This document shows, piece by piece, positions 1 through 8,722 of a DNA stretch of 64,000 bases. The DNA lies in contig NZ_CP063808.1 in NCBI RefSeq assembly GCF_018128905.1, positions 3,906,001 through 3,970,000 of the forward strand. The letters run 5' to 3'. The notes under the pieces were generated by a model. That model searched no databases. It was not told where the DNA came from and saw nothing but the letters and a program-made list of their open reading frames with translations. Made by a program: the position numbers and the translations under genes. Each line of letters begins with the position of its first letter. The first letter of the stretch is position 1. This stretch comes from Streptomyces sp. A2-16 (GTDB lineage Bacteria > Actinomycetota > Actinomycetes > Streptomycetales > Streptomycetaceae).

Positions 1-10
1 GGGAGTGCCG

Positions 11-844
11 ATGCCCCCGGGCCTGAAGACGTCGCCGGACAGCGCGGTCGCGCAGGCGCTCGGCGACGTCTACCGACGCCTGGCCGGCGCCTGCGAGGCG
101 CTGACGGTCCGGGTCGAGGAGACCCCGGGCGCGGGCGTGACGGCCGCGGAGCTGGCGACGGACGCGGACGTGCTGCACGCGTACGTCGCCGCGGAGTCGG
201 AGAGGATTCACGAGCGCTACGGGGTGCGCGTACGCCCGGACGTCGCCGCGTCCCGGGCCCTGCACGACTACGCCTGGACGGTCGGCGTCCTGATGGGCGG
301 GGCCTGGTACCTCGACCGCAGGGTGCCCCGGATCCGCCCCGAGGACCTGCGTCTCGACCTCGCCGAGGGGACGTACGCCATCACCCCGAGCTCCGAACTC
401 GCCTGCCTGACCGGCGACCGACTGGCCCCGGTCCCCGGAGTGCTGACACTCCCTCAGGAGGCCGCGCTGCGGGACAGGTTGCGCAGCGCGGTCGCCGAGC
501 ACATGCGCCCGCTGCTCGCCGCGATCGCCCCTGTCGCCCGCCGCCGCTCACGGGCACTGTGGGGCATGGTCGGCGACGACCTGGTGTCCGGCATCTGGTA
601 CCTGGGCCGCATGCTCGGCGAGGAGACGGCGGCGGTCACGGCGGCCTCCGAGGTGCTGCCCATCGCCCTGGCCCCTTACCCGAGCGGAGCGGACTTCCGG
701 CGACTGCCGGACGGGAACGGCAACCACCACACCACCCGCACCCGCACGGGCTGCTGCATGTTCTACGCGATCCGCCCGGCACAGGCATGCGTGACGTGCC
801 CGCGTACCGGGGACACGGAGCGTCTCCGGAGACTGGCCGGCTGA
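11..844 (+). CDS. FhuF-like (2Fe-2S) ferric-siderophore reductase family protein
   Basis: The ATG at 11 follows a GGGAG ribosome site at 1-5, so the gene looks complete; an in-frame GTG at 5 has no such site. The 277-residue product has the C-terminal cysteine signature of the FhuF family: an adjacent Cys-Cys pair about 30 residues from the end, then ten residues, then Cys-x2-Cys. These four cysteines bind an unusual 2Fe-2S cluster in FhuF of Escherichia coli, which reduces ferric siderophores in the cytoplasm. No membrane segment or signal peptide is seen. There is no siderophore cluster beside it within the window; the next gene is a convergent ABC exporter. Family assignment is good; the substrate is unknown. 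Confidence 0.75.
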   Translation: MPPGLKTSPDSAVAQALGDVYRRLAGACEALTVRVEETPGAGVTAAELATDADVLHAYVAAESERIHERYGVRVRPDVAASRALHDYAWTVGVLMGGAWYLDRRVPRIRPEDLRLDLAEGTYAITPSSELACLTGDRLAPVPGVLTLPQEAALRDRLRSAVAEHMRPLLAAIAPVARRRSRALWGMVGDDLVSGIWYLGRMLGEETAAVTAASEVLPIALAPYPSGADFRRLPDGNGNHHTTRTRTGCCMFYAIRPAQACVTCPRTGDTERLRRLAG

Positions 845-888
845 CAGTGCCCGCGCGGTCGGCCTCAATGCCACCGCGAGCGACGGCA

Positions 889-2643
889 TCATCCCTGCGT
901 GGCGAGGAACTGCGTCGCCGCGAGCTCCGCGTACAGAGGATCCCCCGCGACCAGTTCCCCGTGCGTCCCCACCGCCCGCACCCGTCCCGCGTCCATGACC
1001 ACGATCCGGTCGGCCATCGTCACCGTGGACAGCCGGTGCGCGACGACCAGCACCGTCGTCGTGCGCGCCACATCCGCCACCGTGTCCCGCAGCGCCGCCT
1101 CGTTCACCGCGTCCAGCTGGGACGTCGCCTCGTCCAGCAGCAGCAACCGGGGCCGCCGCAGCAGCGCCCTGGCGATCGCCACCCGCTGCCGCTCCCCACC
1201 GGACAGCTTGGTCCCCCGATGCCCGACCAGCGTCTCCAGCCCACCGGGCAGCTTGGCCACCAGAGCGTCGAGCCGGGTCGTCTTCAGGACCCGGTTCACC
1301 GCGTCCTCGTCGGCCTCCGGGTTCCCGAGCAGCAGGTTCTCCCGAAGCGACCCCGACAGCACGGGCGCGTCCTGTTCCACGTACCCGATCGCGGACCGCA
1401 GCTGCGGCAGCTCCCACTCCGCGAGGTCCCGCCCGTCCAGGGTCACGACCCCGGCCTCGGGATCGTAGAACCGCTCGATCAGCGAGAACACCGTGGTCTT
1501 CCCCGCCCCGGACGGCCCGACGAACGCCGTCATCCCTCGTGCGGGCACCTCGAACGTCACCCCGTGATGGACGTACGGCAGGTCGTCGGCATACCGGAAC
1601 CGGACGTCCGCGAAGGCGACGGAAGCCGGCGCGGCCCCGTCGGTGGGCAACGGCGCGGGCAGAGCGGCCGGTTCGGCGGGCAGCCGTAGCGCCTCCTGGA
1701 TGCGGGCGAGAGCCGCGGCGCCCGTCTGGTACTGCGTGATCGCCCCGACGACCTGCTGGATCGGCGACATCAGATAGAAGACGTACAGCAGGAACGCCAC
1801 CAGCGTTCCGACGTCGATGGCGCCGGTGGCGACCCGCGCCCCGCCCACCGCGAGCACCGTGATGAACGCGATCTGCATCGCCAGCCCCGCCGTGTTGCCC
1901 GCCGCCGCCGACCACTTGGCCGCCCGTACGCTCTGCCGCCACGACTCCTCGGCCGCCGCGTGCAGCGTCCGCTCCTCCCGGTGCTCGGCGCCGGACGCCT
2001 TGACCGTGCGCAGCGCGCCGAGGATGCGCTCCAGCGAGGCGCCCATCACGCCGACGGCGTCCTGGGCCTGCCGGCTCGCCCGGTTGATCCGCGGCACGAT
2101 CACACCGAGGACCGTGCCCGCGGCCAGGATCACGGCCAGCGTGACGCCCAGCAGCACCGGATCGACCAGCCCCATCATCACCACGGTGGCGACCAGCGTG
2201 AGCCCGCCCGTCCCGAGGCCCACGAGCGAGTCGGTGGTGACCTCCCGCAGCAGGGTGGTGTCCGAGGTGATCCGGGCCATCAGGTCACCCGGCTCGGTGC
2301 GGTCCACGGCCGTGATGCGCAGCCGCAGCAGATACGACGACAGCGCGCGCCGGGCCCCCAGCACCACCGACTCCGCGGTGCGCCGCAGCACGTACGAACC
2401 CAGCCCGCCGAGCGCCGCGTTGGCGATCACCAGCCCCGACATGACGAACAACGCGCCGGTGATCGTGCGGTCGTGGGACAGGTCGTCGATCAACTCACGG
2501 GCCACCAGCGGCAGCAGCAGACCGGTGGCACCCGTCAGGAGCGAGAGCACGGCACCCGCCAGCAGGGTCCACCGGTGCGGCCGTACGTATCCGAGGAGCA
2601 GCCGCCAGGTCGGCGGGCCGGTCTCGGTCTCGGTGGTGCCCAC
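889..2643 (-). CDS. ABC exporter, fused permease and ATPase (half transporter)
   Basis: A 584-residue protein with an N-terminal six-helix ABC exporter domain (about residues 15-310) and a C-terminal nucleotide-binding domain. The Walker A motif GPSGAGKTT lies near residue 376, the ABC signature LSGGERQR near 480, Walker B LLLLDEATSQLD near 500, and the H-loop histidine in AHRLST near 535. Everything needed for ATPase activity is present. A single half transporter like this normally works as a homodimer that exports lipids, peptides or drugs across the plasma membrane. There is no partner half transporter next to it, which favours a homodimer. The substrate cannot be read from the sequence. 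Confidence 0.9.
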   Translation of the reverse strand: MGTTETETGPPTWRLLLGYVRPHRWTLLAGAVLSLLTGATGLLLPLVARELIDDLSHDRTITGALFVMSGLVIANAALGGLGSYVLRRTAESVVLGARRALSSYLLRLRITAVDRTEPGDLMARITSDTTLLREVTTDSLVGLGTGGLTLVATVVMMGLVDPVLLGVTLAVILAAGTVLGVIVPRINRASRQAQDAVGVMGASLERILGALRTVKASGAEHREERTLHAAAEESWRQSVRAAKWSAAAGNTAGLAMQIAFITVLAVGGARVATGAIDVGTLVAFLLYVFYLMSPIQQVVGAITQYQTGAAALARIQEALRLPAEPAALPAPLPTDGAAPASVAFADVRFRYADDLPYVHHGVTFEVPARGMTAFVGPSGAGKTTVFSLIERFYDPEAGVVTLDGRDLAEWELPQLRSAIGYVEQDAPVLSGSLRENLLLGNPEADEDAVNRVLKTTRLDALVAKLPGGLETLVGHRGTKLSGGERQRVAIARALLRRPRLLLLDEATSQLDAVNEAALRDTVADVARTTTVLVVAHRLSTVTMADRIVVMDAGRVRAVGTHGELVAGDPLYAELAATQFLATQG

Positions 2644-3079
2644 GGCACTCCTTCCGGCCCTACGGCATGCGGAGCCCCCAGGCTACGTCGGCGCTCTCCC
2701 GGGGTGCCCGCCGGTTCCGGGGGCGCGGACGACCGGCGGCCGGACCGGCTCCGGAGGCAGACAGCCGTCCGGCATTCCCGCGAGCACCTCGCCCGCGCCC
2801 GGCAGGTGGATCCGGCGGCCCCCGGACCGCCCATGGGGCGCACGGCGCGAGGACGGCCCCTCCCCCCTGGACGCCGGACGGCGGGGAGAGCCGGACCCAG
2901 CCGGACGAGCCGGTGGGCGGCCTCGGCCCGGCGTGCAGCAGCCGCAGCCGAGGTGCCGGTCCAGGGGGCCCGGGCCGTGCTCCGTGAGGGGGGTGCGCGG
3001 GCCGGAATCGGTGCCGTTACCGATCAGTCACGCGTAGGGTCGAAGGGACGTACACCGGGCGAACGAAGGGGTCAGGGCC
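2644..3079. other. Intergenic region between divergent ABC exporter and mscR
   Basis: These 436 bases contain no ORF with convincing codon use or a ribosome site; the short ORFs in it are Arg/Pro/Ala-rich shadows. A TAGGGT hexamer at 3035-3040 is a good -10 candidate for mscR, about 40 bases before its ATG, but no clear -35 partner is visible. The promoter of the ABC exporter must lie at the left end. I see no strong hairpin. Confidence 0.4.
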
Positions 3080-4165
3080 ATGGCGCAGGAGGTACGCGGG
3101 GTGATCGCACCCGGCAAGGACGAGCCGGTGCGGGTGGAGACGATCGTCGTGCCGGACCCCGGACCGGGGGAGGCCGTCGTACAGGTGCAGGCCTGCGGGG
3201 TCTGCCACACCGACCTGCACTACAAGCAGGGCGGCATCAACGACGAGTTCCCGTTCCTGCTCGGCCACGAGGCCGCCGGAGTGGTGGAGGCGGTCGGCGA
3301 GGGGGTGACCGATGTCGCGCCCGGCGACTTCGTGATCCTCAACTGGCGTGCCGTGTGCGGCAACTGCCGGGCCTGCCTGCGCGGGCGGCCCTGGTACTGC
3401 TTCAACACCCACAACGCGAAGCAGAGGATGACCCTCACCGACGGCACCGAGCTCTCGCCCGCCCTGGGCATCGGCGCCTTCGCCGAGAAGACGCTGGTCG
3501 CCGCCGGACAGTGCACCAAGGTCGACCCGTCGGTCTCGGCCGCGGTCGCGGGCCTGCTGGGCTGCGGGGTGATGGCCGGCATCGGTGCCGCGATCAACAC
3601 GGGGAACGTCGGCCGGGGCGACACCGTCGCCGTGATCGGCTGCGGCGGCGTCGGCGACGCGGCGATCGCCGGCTCGAACCTCGCGGGCGCGGCGAGGATC
3701 ATCGCCGTCGACATCGACGACCGCAAGCTGGAGAAGGCCCGCACGATGGGCGCGACCCACACCGTCAACTCGAAGGACGCCGACCCGGTCGAGGCGATCC
3801 GTGAGCTGACCGGCGGCTTCGGCGCCGACGTCGTCATCGAGGCCGTCGGCCGCCCGGAGACGTACAAGCAGGCGTTCTACGCCCGCGACCTCGCAGGCAC
3901 CGTCGTCCTCGTCGGCGTGCCCACCCCCGAGATGAAGCTGGAGCTGCCGCTCCTCGACGTCTTCGGGCGCGGTGGCTCGCTCAAGTCGTCCTGGTACGGC
4001 GACTGCCTGCCCTCCCGTGACTTCCCCATGCTGATCGACCTGCATCTGCAAGGCCGCCTGGACCTGGAGGCGTTCGTGACCGAGACCATCCAACTCGACG
4101 AGGTGGAGAAGGCGTTCGAGCGCATGCACCACGGCGACGTCCTGCGCTCGGTGGTGGTGCTCTGA
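3080..4165 (+). CDS. mscR: S-(hydroxymethyl)mycothiol dehydrogenase (formaldehyde detoxification)
   Basis: A 361-residue zinc alcohol dehydrogenase of the mycothiol-dependent type. It oxidises the spontaneous adduct of formaldehyde and mycothiol to S-formylmycothiol with NAD, and in relatives also reduces S-nitrosomycothiol. Visible are the catalytic-zinc segment CGVCHTD (residues 39-45), the GHEAAG motif, the four-cysteine structural-zinc lobe that starts CGNCRAC, and the Rossmann motif GCGGVGDA followed by VDIDDRK. It is the first gene of an apparent operon: its TGA shares one base with the ATG of the downstream metallo-hydrolase (TGATG). The mscR plus MBL-hydrolase pairing is also known in mycobacteria, which supports the call over a generic alcohol dehydrogenase. 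Confidence 0.92.
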   Translation: MAQEVRGVIAPGKDEPVRVETIVVPDPGPGEAVVQVQACGVCHTDLHYKQGGINDEFPFLLGHEAAGVVEAVGEGVTDVAPGDFVILNWRAVCGNCRACLRGRPWYCFNTHNAKQRMTLTDGTELSPALGIGAFAEKTLVAAGQCTKVDPSVSAAVAGLLGCGVMAGIGAAINTGNVGRGDTVAVIGCGGVGDAAIAGSNLAGAARIIAVDIDDRKLEKARTMGATHTVNSKDADPVEAIRELTGGFGADVVIEAVGRPETYKQAFYARDLAGTVVLVGVPTPEMKLELPLLDVFGRGGSLKSSWYGDCLPSRDFPMLIDLHLQGRLDLEAFVTETIQLDEVEKAFERMHHGDVLRSVVVL

Positions 4166-4794
4166 TGGCCGCCCGCATCGAACGCCTCGTCACCTCAGGA
4201 CAGTTCAGCCTCGACGGCGGCACCTGGGACGTCGACAACAACGTCTGGATCGTCGGTGACGACCACGAGGTCGTCGTCATCGACGCCGCCCACGACGCCG
4301 ACGCCATCCTCGAGGCCGTGGGGGACCGCAGGCTGACCGCGATCGTCTGCACCCACGCCCACAACGACCACATCGACGCCGCCCCGGCCCTCGCCGACCG
4401 CACCGGCGCCACCATCTGGCTGCACCCCGACGACCTGCCGCTGTGGAAGCAGACCCACCCCGACCGCGACCCGGACGCCCATCTGCGCGACGGCCAGGTC
4501 ATCGAGGCCGAGGGCATCGACCTCCAGGTGCTGCACACCCCCGGCCACGCACCGGGCGCGGTCTGCCTCTACGACCCCGGCCTCGGCACCGTCTTCACCG
4601 GCGACACCCTGTTCCAGGGCGGCCCGGGCGCCACCGGCCGCTCCTGGTCCCACTTCCCGACGATCATCGACTCGATCCGGGACCGGCTCCTCGCCCTGCC
4701 GCCCGAGACGAAGGTCCTCACCGGTCACGGCGACCCGACGACGATCGGCGCCGAGGCCCCGCACCTGCAGGAATGGATCGACCGTGGCCACTGA
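4165..4794 (+). CDS. Metallo-beta-lactamase-fold hydrolase of the mycothiol/formaldehyde operon
   Basis: A 209-residue glyoxalase-II-like MBL-fold protein. The metal motif THAHNDHID supplies H64, H66, D68 and H69; later ligands are H in TPGHAPG, D in FTGDTLF and H in TGHGDPT. The protein is soluble. Because it is translationally coupled to mscR (one-base overlap), the likely substrate is a mycothiol thioester such as S-formylmycothiol, which would release formate and regenerate mycothiol. That substrate is an inference from context; the hydrolase fold is seen directly. The next gene, a DUF4180 protein, overlaps its 3' end by 11 bases, so the three are probably one transcript. Confidence 0.85.
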   Translation: MAARIERLVTSGQFSLDGGTWDVDNNVWIVGDDHEVVVIDAAHDADAILEAVGDRRLTAIVCTHAHNDHIDAAPALADRTGATIWLHPDDLPLWKQTHPDRDPDAHLRDGQVIEAEGIDLQVLHTPGHAPGAVCLYDPGLGTVFTGDTLFQGGPGATGRSWSHFPTIIDSIRDRLLALPPETKVLTGHGDPTTIGAEAPHLQEWIDRGH

Positions 4795-5158
4795 CGACGT
4801 CGTGCACCTGAACGGTCTGAACGTCCTGCACTGCGCCCCCGACGGACCGCCGCTGGACGGCGAGCGGGCGGCCCTCGACCTGATCGGCGACGCGATGGGC
4901 CGTGACGCCCAGGTGGTCGCCGTACCCGTGGCCCGGGTCGCCGAGGAGTTCTTCCGGCTGCGGTCGGGTGTCGCGGGCGCGGTGATGCAGAAGTTCGTGA
5001 CCTACCGGGTCCGGCTGGCGGTCGTCGGTGACGTCACCCGCCACCTCGACGACAGCACGGCCCTCAGGGACTTCGTCCACGAGACGAACCAGGGCGGCCA
5101 CATCTGGTTCCTGCCGGATCTGGACACCCTGGACGAGAAACTGCGCGCGGCCGGGTGA
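4784..5158 (+). CDS. DUF4180 domain protein
   Basis: A 124-residue protein that starts with GTG inside the end of the MBL gene. It matches the pattern I know for DUF4180: a segment VAVPVARVAEEFFRLRSG, then a basic segment QKFVTYRVRLAVVGD, then LRDFVHETNQGG near the C terminus. The function of the family is not established. The 11-base overlap with the MBL gene indicates co-translation, which ties this copy to the formaldehyde/mycothiol pathway. There is no signal peptide, membrane helix or cysteine pair. It could be a small-molecule or thiol-adduct sensor or an accessory factor, but nothing in the sequence decides this. Confidence 0.8.
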   Translation: MATDDVVHLNGLNVLHCAPDGPPLDGERAALDLIGDAMGRDAQVVAVPVARVAEEFFRLRSGVAGAVMQKFVTYRVRLAVVGDVTRHLDDSTALRDFVHETNQGGHIWFLPDLDTLDEKLRAAG

Positions 5159-5238
5159 CTTCCCGTAAATCACGACAGAGGCTGTCCGGCTTCCCGGCCA
5201 TGCTCGAAGAGACATCGGGCAACAACGGGAGGTCGGAC

Positions 5239-6153
5239 ATGTCACAGCCGCTGGAAGGCAAGGTCGCACTGGTCGCCGGGGCCACACGGGGGGCCGGGCG
5301 CGGGATCGCCGTGGAGCTCGGGGCGGCGGGAGCGACCGTCTACGTCACCGGACGCAGTACCCGCGCCCGCCGCTCCGAGTACGACCGCCCGGAGACCGTC
5401 GAGGACACCGCCGACCTCGTCACGGCGGCCGGGGGCCACGGCATCGCCGTACCCACCGACCACCTGGACCCCGCGCAGGTCCGCGCGCTCGTCGACCGCA
5501 TCGCAGGCGAGCAGGACCGCCTCGACATCCTCGTCAACGACATCTGGGGCGGCGAACACCTCTTCGCGTGGGACAGCCCGGTGTGGGAGCACGACCTCGA
5601 CAACGGTCTGCGGCTGCTCAGGCTCGCGATCGACACACACGCGATCACCAGCCACCACGCCCTGCCCCTGCTGCTGCGCAGGCCCGGCGGCCTCGTGGTC
5701 GAGATGACCGACGGAACCGACGCCTACAACCGCGAGAACTACCGCGTGTCCTTCTTCTACGACCTCGCCAAGACGGCCGTCGTCCGCATGGCCTTCGCCC
5801 TGGGACACGAGGTCGGCCCGCGCGGCGCGACCGCCGTCGCGCTCACCCCGGGCTGGCTGCGCTCGGAGATGATGCTCGACCACTTCGGGGTGCGGGAGGA
5901 CAACTGGCGCGACGCCCTCGACCGCGTCCCCCACTTCGCGATCTCGGAGACCCCCCGCTACGTGGGCCGTGCCGTCGCCGCACTGGCAGCCGACCCCGAC
6001 GTGTCCCGCTGGAACGGCCAGTCCCTCGACAGCGGCTCGCTCGCCCGGACGTACGGCTTCACGGACCTCGACGGCAGCCGCCCCGACGCCTGGCGCTACA
6101 TGGTCGAGGTCCAGGACGCGGGAAAGCCGGCCGACACGTCGGGCTACCGCTAG
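5239..6153 (+). CDS. Short-chain dehydrogenase/reductase (SDR)
   Basis: I chose the ATG at 5239 because GGGAGG lies just upstream (5228-5233) and the protein then begins directly before the Rossmann fold; upstream in-frame codons are an extension. The 304-residue product shows the cofactor motif GATRGAGRG, the NAG-like segment VNDIWGG, and an active-site YDLAK (YxxxK). Its length exceeds the classical 250 because of a C-terminal tail. The Arg after the glycine motif and a downstream TGRSTRARR favour NADP over NAD. It begins about 80 bases after the DUF4180 gene and may or may not share that transcript. The substrate is unknown. Confidence 0.85.
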   Translation: MSQPLEGKVALVAGATRGAGRGIAVELGAAGATVYVTGRSTRARRSEYDRPETVEDTADLVTAAGGHGIAVPTDHLDPAQVRALVDRIAGEQDRLDILVNDIWGGEHLFAWDSPVWEHDLDNGLRLLRLAIDTHAITSHHALPLLLRRPGGLVVEMTDGTDAYNRENYRVSFFYDLAKTAVVRMAFALGHEVGPRGATAVALTPGWLRSEMMLDHFGVREDNWRDALDRVPHFAISETPRYVGRAVAALAADPDVSRWNGQSLDSGSLARTYGFTDLDGSRPDAWRYMVEVQDAGKPADTSGYR

Positions 6154-6154
6154 G

Positions 6155-6691
6155 TCAGGACGGCCGCAACGGAGGCAGCTGCCATCGCACCGCGAGGCCC
6201 GGTGGCAGCGCCAGGTCGTCGCGTACGGCCGCGTAGTAGCCGTCGCGCCCGTTGCGGTGCCGTTCCAGCAGTGTCCGCCAGGCCGCCGGATCGCGCCTTT
6301 CGTCGCGCAGGAACTGCTCCATCTCCAGCACCACCGTGACCCACACCCGCGCCTTCTCCACCACCTCCGGGCTCCCCAGCAGTAGCAGGGCCTCCCCGTC
6401 CGGGTCCCGGGCGAGCGTGGACTCCGCCAGCAGGGGCGCGGCCTCCTGAGGGGTCAGCGGATGCGGATGGGGGTCGTTGCCGAAGTGGGACGCCACCCGG
6501 CACGCGAGAGTGATCGTCTTCTTCAGCGTCCGCGCGTAGTCGGAGTACACCGCCAGCCGCCGTTCCTCCCAACGGGCCGCCTGTTCACGGTGGAAGCGCG
6601 CGCGGTCGCTGCGCACGACCGCCACGTACGAGCCGAGTGCGCCGATCACGACGCCGATGAGCGCGGGGAGTTGTTGTATGAACGCCGACAT
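6155..6691 (-). CDS. Conserved small membrane-anchored protein of unknown function
   Basis: A 178-residue protein with one N-terminal transmembrane helix (about residues 8-26) followed by a basic, Arg/Glu-rich helical cytoplasmic part. I do not recognise a family. It converges on the SDR gene with only one base between the two stop codons. On its own side no ribosome site precedes the ATG, but TACCGT lies exactly six bases upstream (6698-6703), which fits a leaderless mRNA. The anchored helical design suggests a scaffold or regulator, but this is not shown. Confidence 0.7.
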   Translation of the reverse strand: MSAFIQQLPALIGVVIGALGSYVAVVRSDRARFHREQAARWEERRLAVYSDYARTLKKTITLACRVASHFGNDPHPHPLTPQEAAPLLAESTLARDPDGEALLLLGSPEVVEKARVWVTVVLEMEQFLRDERRDPAAWRTLLERHRNGRDGYYAAVRDDLALPPGLAVRWQLPPLRPS

Positions 6692-6740
6692 GGACGCACG
6701 GTATCTGCCCTGTTGATCACCGAGGGGCTATCTTCGGCCC
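6692..6740. promoter_or_regulatory. Overlapping divergent promoters, both apparently leaderless
   Basis: Only 49 bases separate two divergent start codons. On the minus strand TACCGT (6698-6703) lies six bases before the ATG at 6691. On the plus strand TATCTT (6729-6734) lies six bases before the ATG at 6741. That is the usual distance between a -10 box and the transcription start, so both mRNAs may begin at the start codon. Each -35 region would fall on or near the other gene's -10, so the promoters should interfere. A TGATCA palindrome sits between them. A weak GAGGGG is 13 bases before the plus-strand start, too far for a good ribosome site. Confidence 0.5.
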
Positions 6741-7550
6741 ATGACCCACACCAAGCGCTTCGAGGGACACACGGCCCTGGTCACGGGCGCCGCCCGCGGG
6801 ATCGGCGCGGCGGCGGCCCGCCGGCTCGCCGAGGAGGGGGCGCGGGTGGTGCTGACCGACCGCGACGGGCACGTGGTCGAGGAGACGGCGGCGCGCCTGC
6901 GTGAACAGGGCTTCACCGCACAGGCGTGGCAGTGCGACGTGGCGGACCGTACGGCCGTCGAGGCGGCCGTCGCCCACACCGTGGCGGCGTTCGGGACCCT
7001 CGACGTCCTGGTCAACTGCGCCGCGCGGTGCACCCCGGAGACCCCGCTCTTCGAGGACGACTCCGACGAGGAGTGGGCACGGGACCTGGACATCACGCTG
7101 AGCGGGCCGTACCGCTGCTCGCGGGCGGCGCTCCCGCACCTGGTCGCCTCGGGGCGCGGCGCGATCGTCAACATCGGCTCGGTCAACGGGCTCCAGGACT
7201 TCGGGAACCATGCCTACAGCGCCGCCAAGGCGGGCCTCGGCTCCCTGACCCGCACTCTCGCCGGGCACGCGGCGGCCCGCGGGGTCCGCGTCAACCTGGT
7301 GATCCCCGGGACGGTCCGCACCTCCGCCTGGGAAGGGCGCGAGGCGGAGCTCTCGGAGCTGCGTCGGCTGTACCCCCTGGGCCGGGTCGGCGAGCCCGAG
7401 GACATCGCCGCCGCGGTCGCCTTCCTCGCCTCCCGCGACGCGGCGTGGATCACCGGCACCACGCTGGTCGTCGACGGCGGCCTCACCGCGGTCAACACCG
7501 GCTTCCACACGGCTCTCCACCCCGGCAGGGGCGGGCAGACGGCCGACTAG
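6741..7550 (+). CDS. Short-chain dehydrogenase/reductase (SDR), 3-oxoacyl-reductase-like
   Basis: A 269-residue classical SDR. Visible are TGAARGIG near the N terminus, a VNCAAR segment in place of NNAG, the catalytic Ser in NIGSVNG, the YSAAK dyad, and the GEPEDIAAAVAFLAS plus TGTTLVVDGG ending typical of FabG-like enzymes. Asp in VVLTDRDG after the second strand suggests NAD preference. It overlaps the convergent adenosine deaminase gene by four bases. No pathway partner lies beside it, so the substrate is not assigned. Confidence 0.88.
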   Translation: MTHTKRFEGHTALVTGAARGIGAAAARRLAEEGARVVLTDRDGHVVEETAARLREQGFTAQAWQCDVADRTAVEAAVAHTVAAFGTLDVLVNCAARCTPETPLFEDDSDEEWARDLDITLSGPYRCSRAALPHLVASGRGAIVNIGSVNGLQDFGNHAYSAAKAGLGSLTRTLAGHAAARGVRVNLVIPGTVRTSAWEGREAELSELRRLYPLGRVGEPEDIAAAVAFLASRDAAWITGTTLVVDGGLTAVNTGFHTALHPGRGGQTAD

Positions 7551-8536
7551 AGGGTGTCCAGCCAGTCGGCGACGAGTGCGACGGCCTTGTCCTTGAGGGT
7601 GCGAGGGGCGCCGGAGGACTCGATCGAGGTACGGGCGATCGCGGCGAGTCGGTCGTCGCCGAGGGCGAGAGTCGTGCGGGCTGCCGTGTACTCGTCCAGC
7701 AGGCCGGAGCCGAACAGGAGAGGGTCGTCGGCGTTGAGGGTGCAGCGGACGCCGGCGTGCAGCAGCTTCGGAAGGGGATGGGCGGAGAGGGATTCCACGA
7801 CTCCGAGGGCGACGTTGGAGGTGGGGCAGACGTCGAGGACCACGCCTTCCGCAGCCAGGCGGGCGAGCAGCGAGGGGTCCTCGACTGCCCGTACACCGTG
7901 TGCGATGCGTTGCGCGCCGAGCGCGTCGAGTGCGGCGCTCACGCCGGCCGGACCGGCGAATTCCCCTGCGTGCGGGGCGGAGATCAGTCCGGCGTCACGG
8001 GCGATGGCGAATGCCTCGGCAAACGGCTCCGGGGGATACCGGGCTTCGTCGCCGGCCAGGCCGAAGGCGACCACCCCCTTGTCGGCGCGCCGGGCCGCGA
8101 GTCGAGCGGCCGCGACACCCTCCGAGGGATCCGCGTTGCGCCGGGCGAACACCATGACGCCGAAGCCGATGCCCAGCCTGTCAGCGGTACGGCACCCCTC
8201 GTCGAGCACCGCGTCCAGGACGTCGAGTGCCGCCCCCGGATCAGCCTCGTAGGTCAGCGGGTTCACGTGCGGTTCGATCCACACCGCCCCGTCCGCGGCG
8301 GCGTCCTCGACCACCTCGCGCACCAGCCGCAGAAGATTTTCCCGCGGCCCTTCACGCACCAGCTGCGCAGCGGCACCGTACAAGGGCCCGAAGTCCTCGA
8401 ACGACGCGAAGCCGGCGCCCACCGCCGGTGGACGCAGACCCCGCTCGCCGGCCAGTTCCGCGAGCGTGGACGGGCGCATCGCGCCCTCGAGATGCAGATG
8501 GAGGTGAGCCTTCGGCAGCCGGACGAGGCTTCGCAT
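7547..8536 (-). CDS. add: Adenosine deaminase family protein
   Basis: A 329-residue metal-dependent amidohydrolase of the adenosine/adenine deaminase family, converting adenosine to inosine in purine salvage. The zinc motif HLHLEGA is near residue 12; HAGE (catalytic Glu), RIAHGV, CPTSN and LNADDP follow in the order typical of the family. The usual SLNTDDP is LNADDP here, a mild change. No ribosome site precedes the ATG; instead TAGAGT (8545-8550 on this strand) lies eight bases upstream, suggesting a leaderless transcript. Streptomyces carry several add paralogs; this one stands alone. Confidence 0.88.
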   Translation of the reverse strand: MRSLVRLPKAHLHLHLEGAMRPSTLAELAGERGLRPPAVGAGFASFEDFGPLYGAAAQLVREGPRENLLRLVREVVEDAAADGAVWIEPHVNPLTYEADPGAALDVLDAVLDEGCRTADRLGIGFGVMVFARRNADPSEGVAAARLAARRADKGVVAFGLAGDEARYPPEPFAEAFAIARDAGLISAPHAGEFAGPAGVSAALDALGAQRIAHGVRAVEDPSLLARLAAEGVVLDVCPTSNVALGVVESLSAHPLPKLLHAGVRCTLNADDPLLFGSGLLDEYTAARTTLALGDDRLAAIARTSIESSGAPRTLKDKAVALVADWLDTL

Positions 8537-8722
8537 GGCGCATTACTCTATGGCCTTGCCGTGAGGAGCACGTCCTTGCCCGCAGGAAGGCTCCTGTTTC
8601 ACCGGCTCGACAATTGTCACCGTTCGGTCCCAGGGCACGTCGCAGTACAACGAACGAGGGCGGACACCTGTCTAGATGGCAGAGATCGCAGGACGGTACA
8701 AACGTATGAAGGGGACAGGGCC
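8537..8722. promoter_or_regulatory. Divergent intergenic region, add / L,D-transpeptidase
   Basis: This spacer carries the -10 candidate TAGAGT for add (8545-8550, minus strand) and a perfect 10-bp palindrome GACAATTGTC at 8609-8618, which could be an operator. A GGGG ribosome site follows for the plus-strand gene at 8723. No -35 element is clear for either direction. Confidence 0.4.

Noticed and set aside
2667..2987. 106-codon plus-strand frame between ABC exporter and mscR.
   Set aside because: Arg/Ala/Pro-rich, no ribosome site and no recognisable feature.
6926..8722. Long plus-strand open frame running through SDR, add and the transpeptidase leader.
   Set aside because: Only the part from 8723 has a ribosome site, signal peptide and recognisable domain; the rest is antisense or out of frame to known genes.
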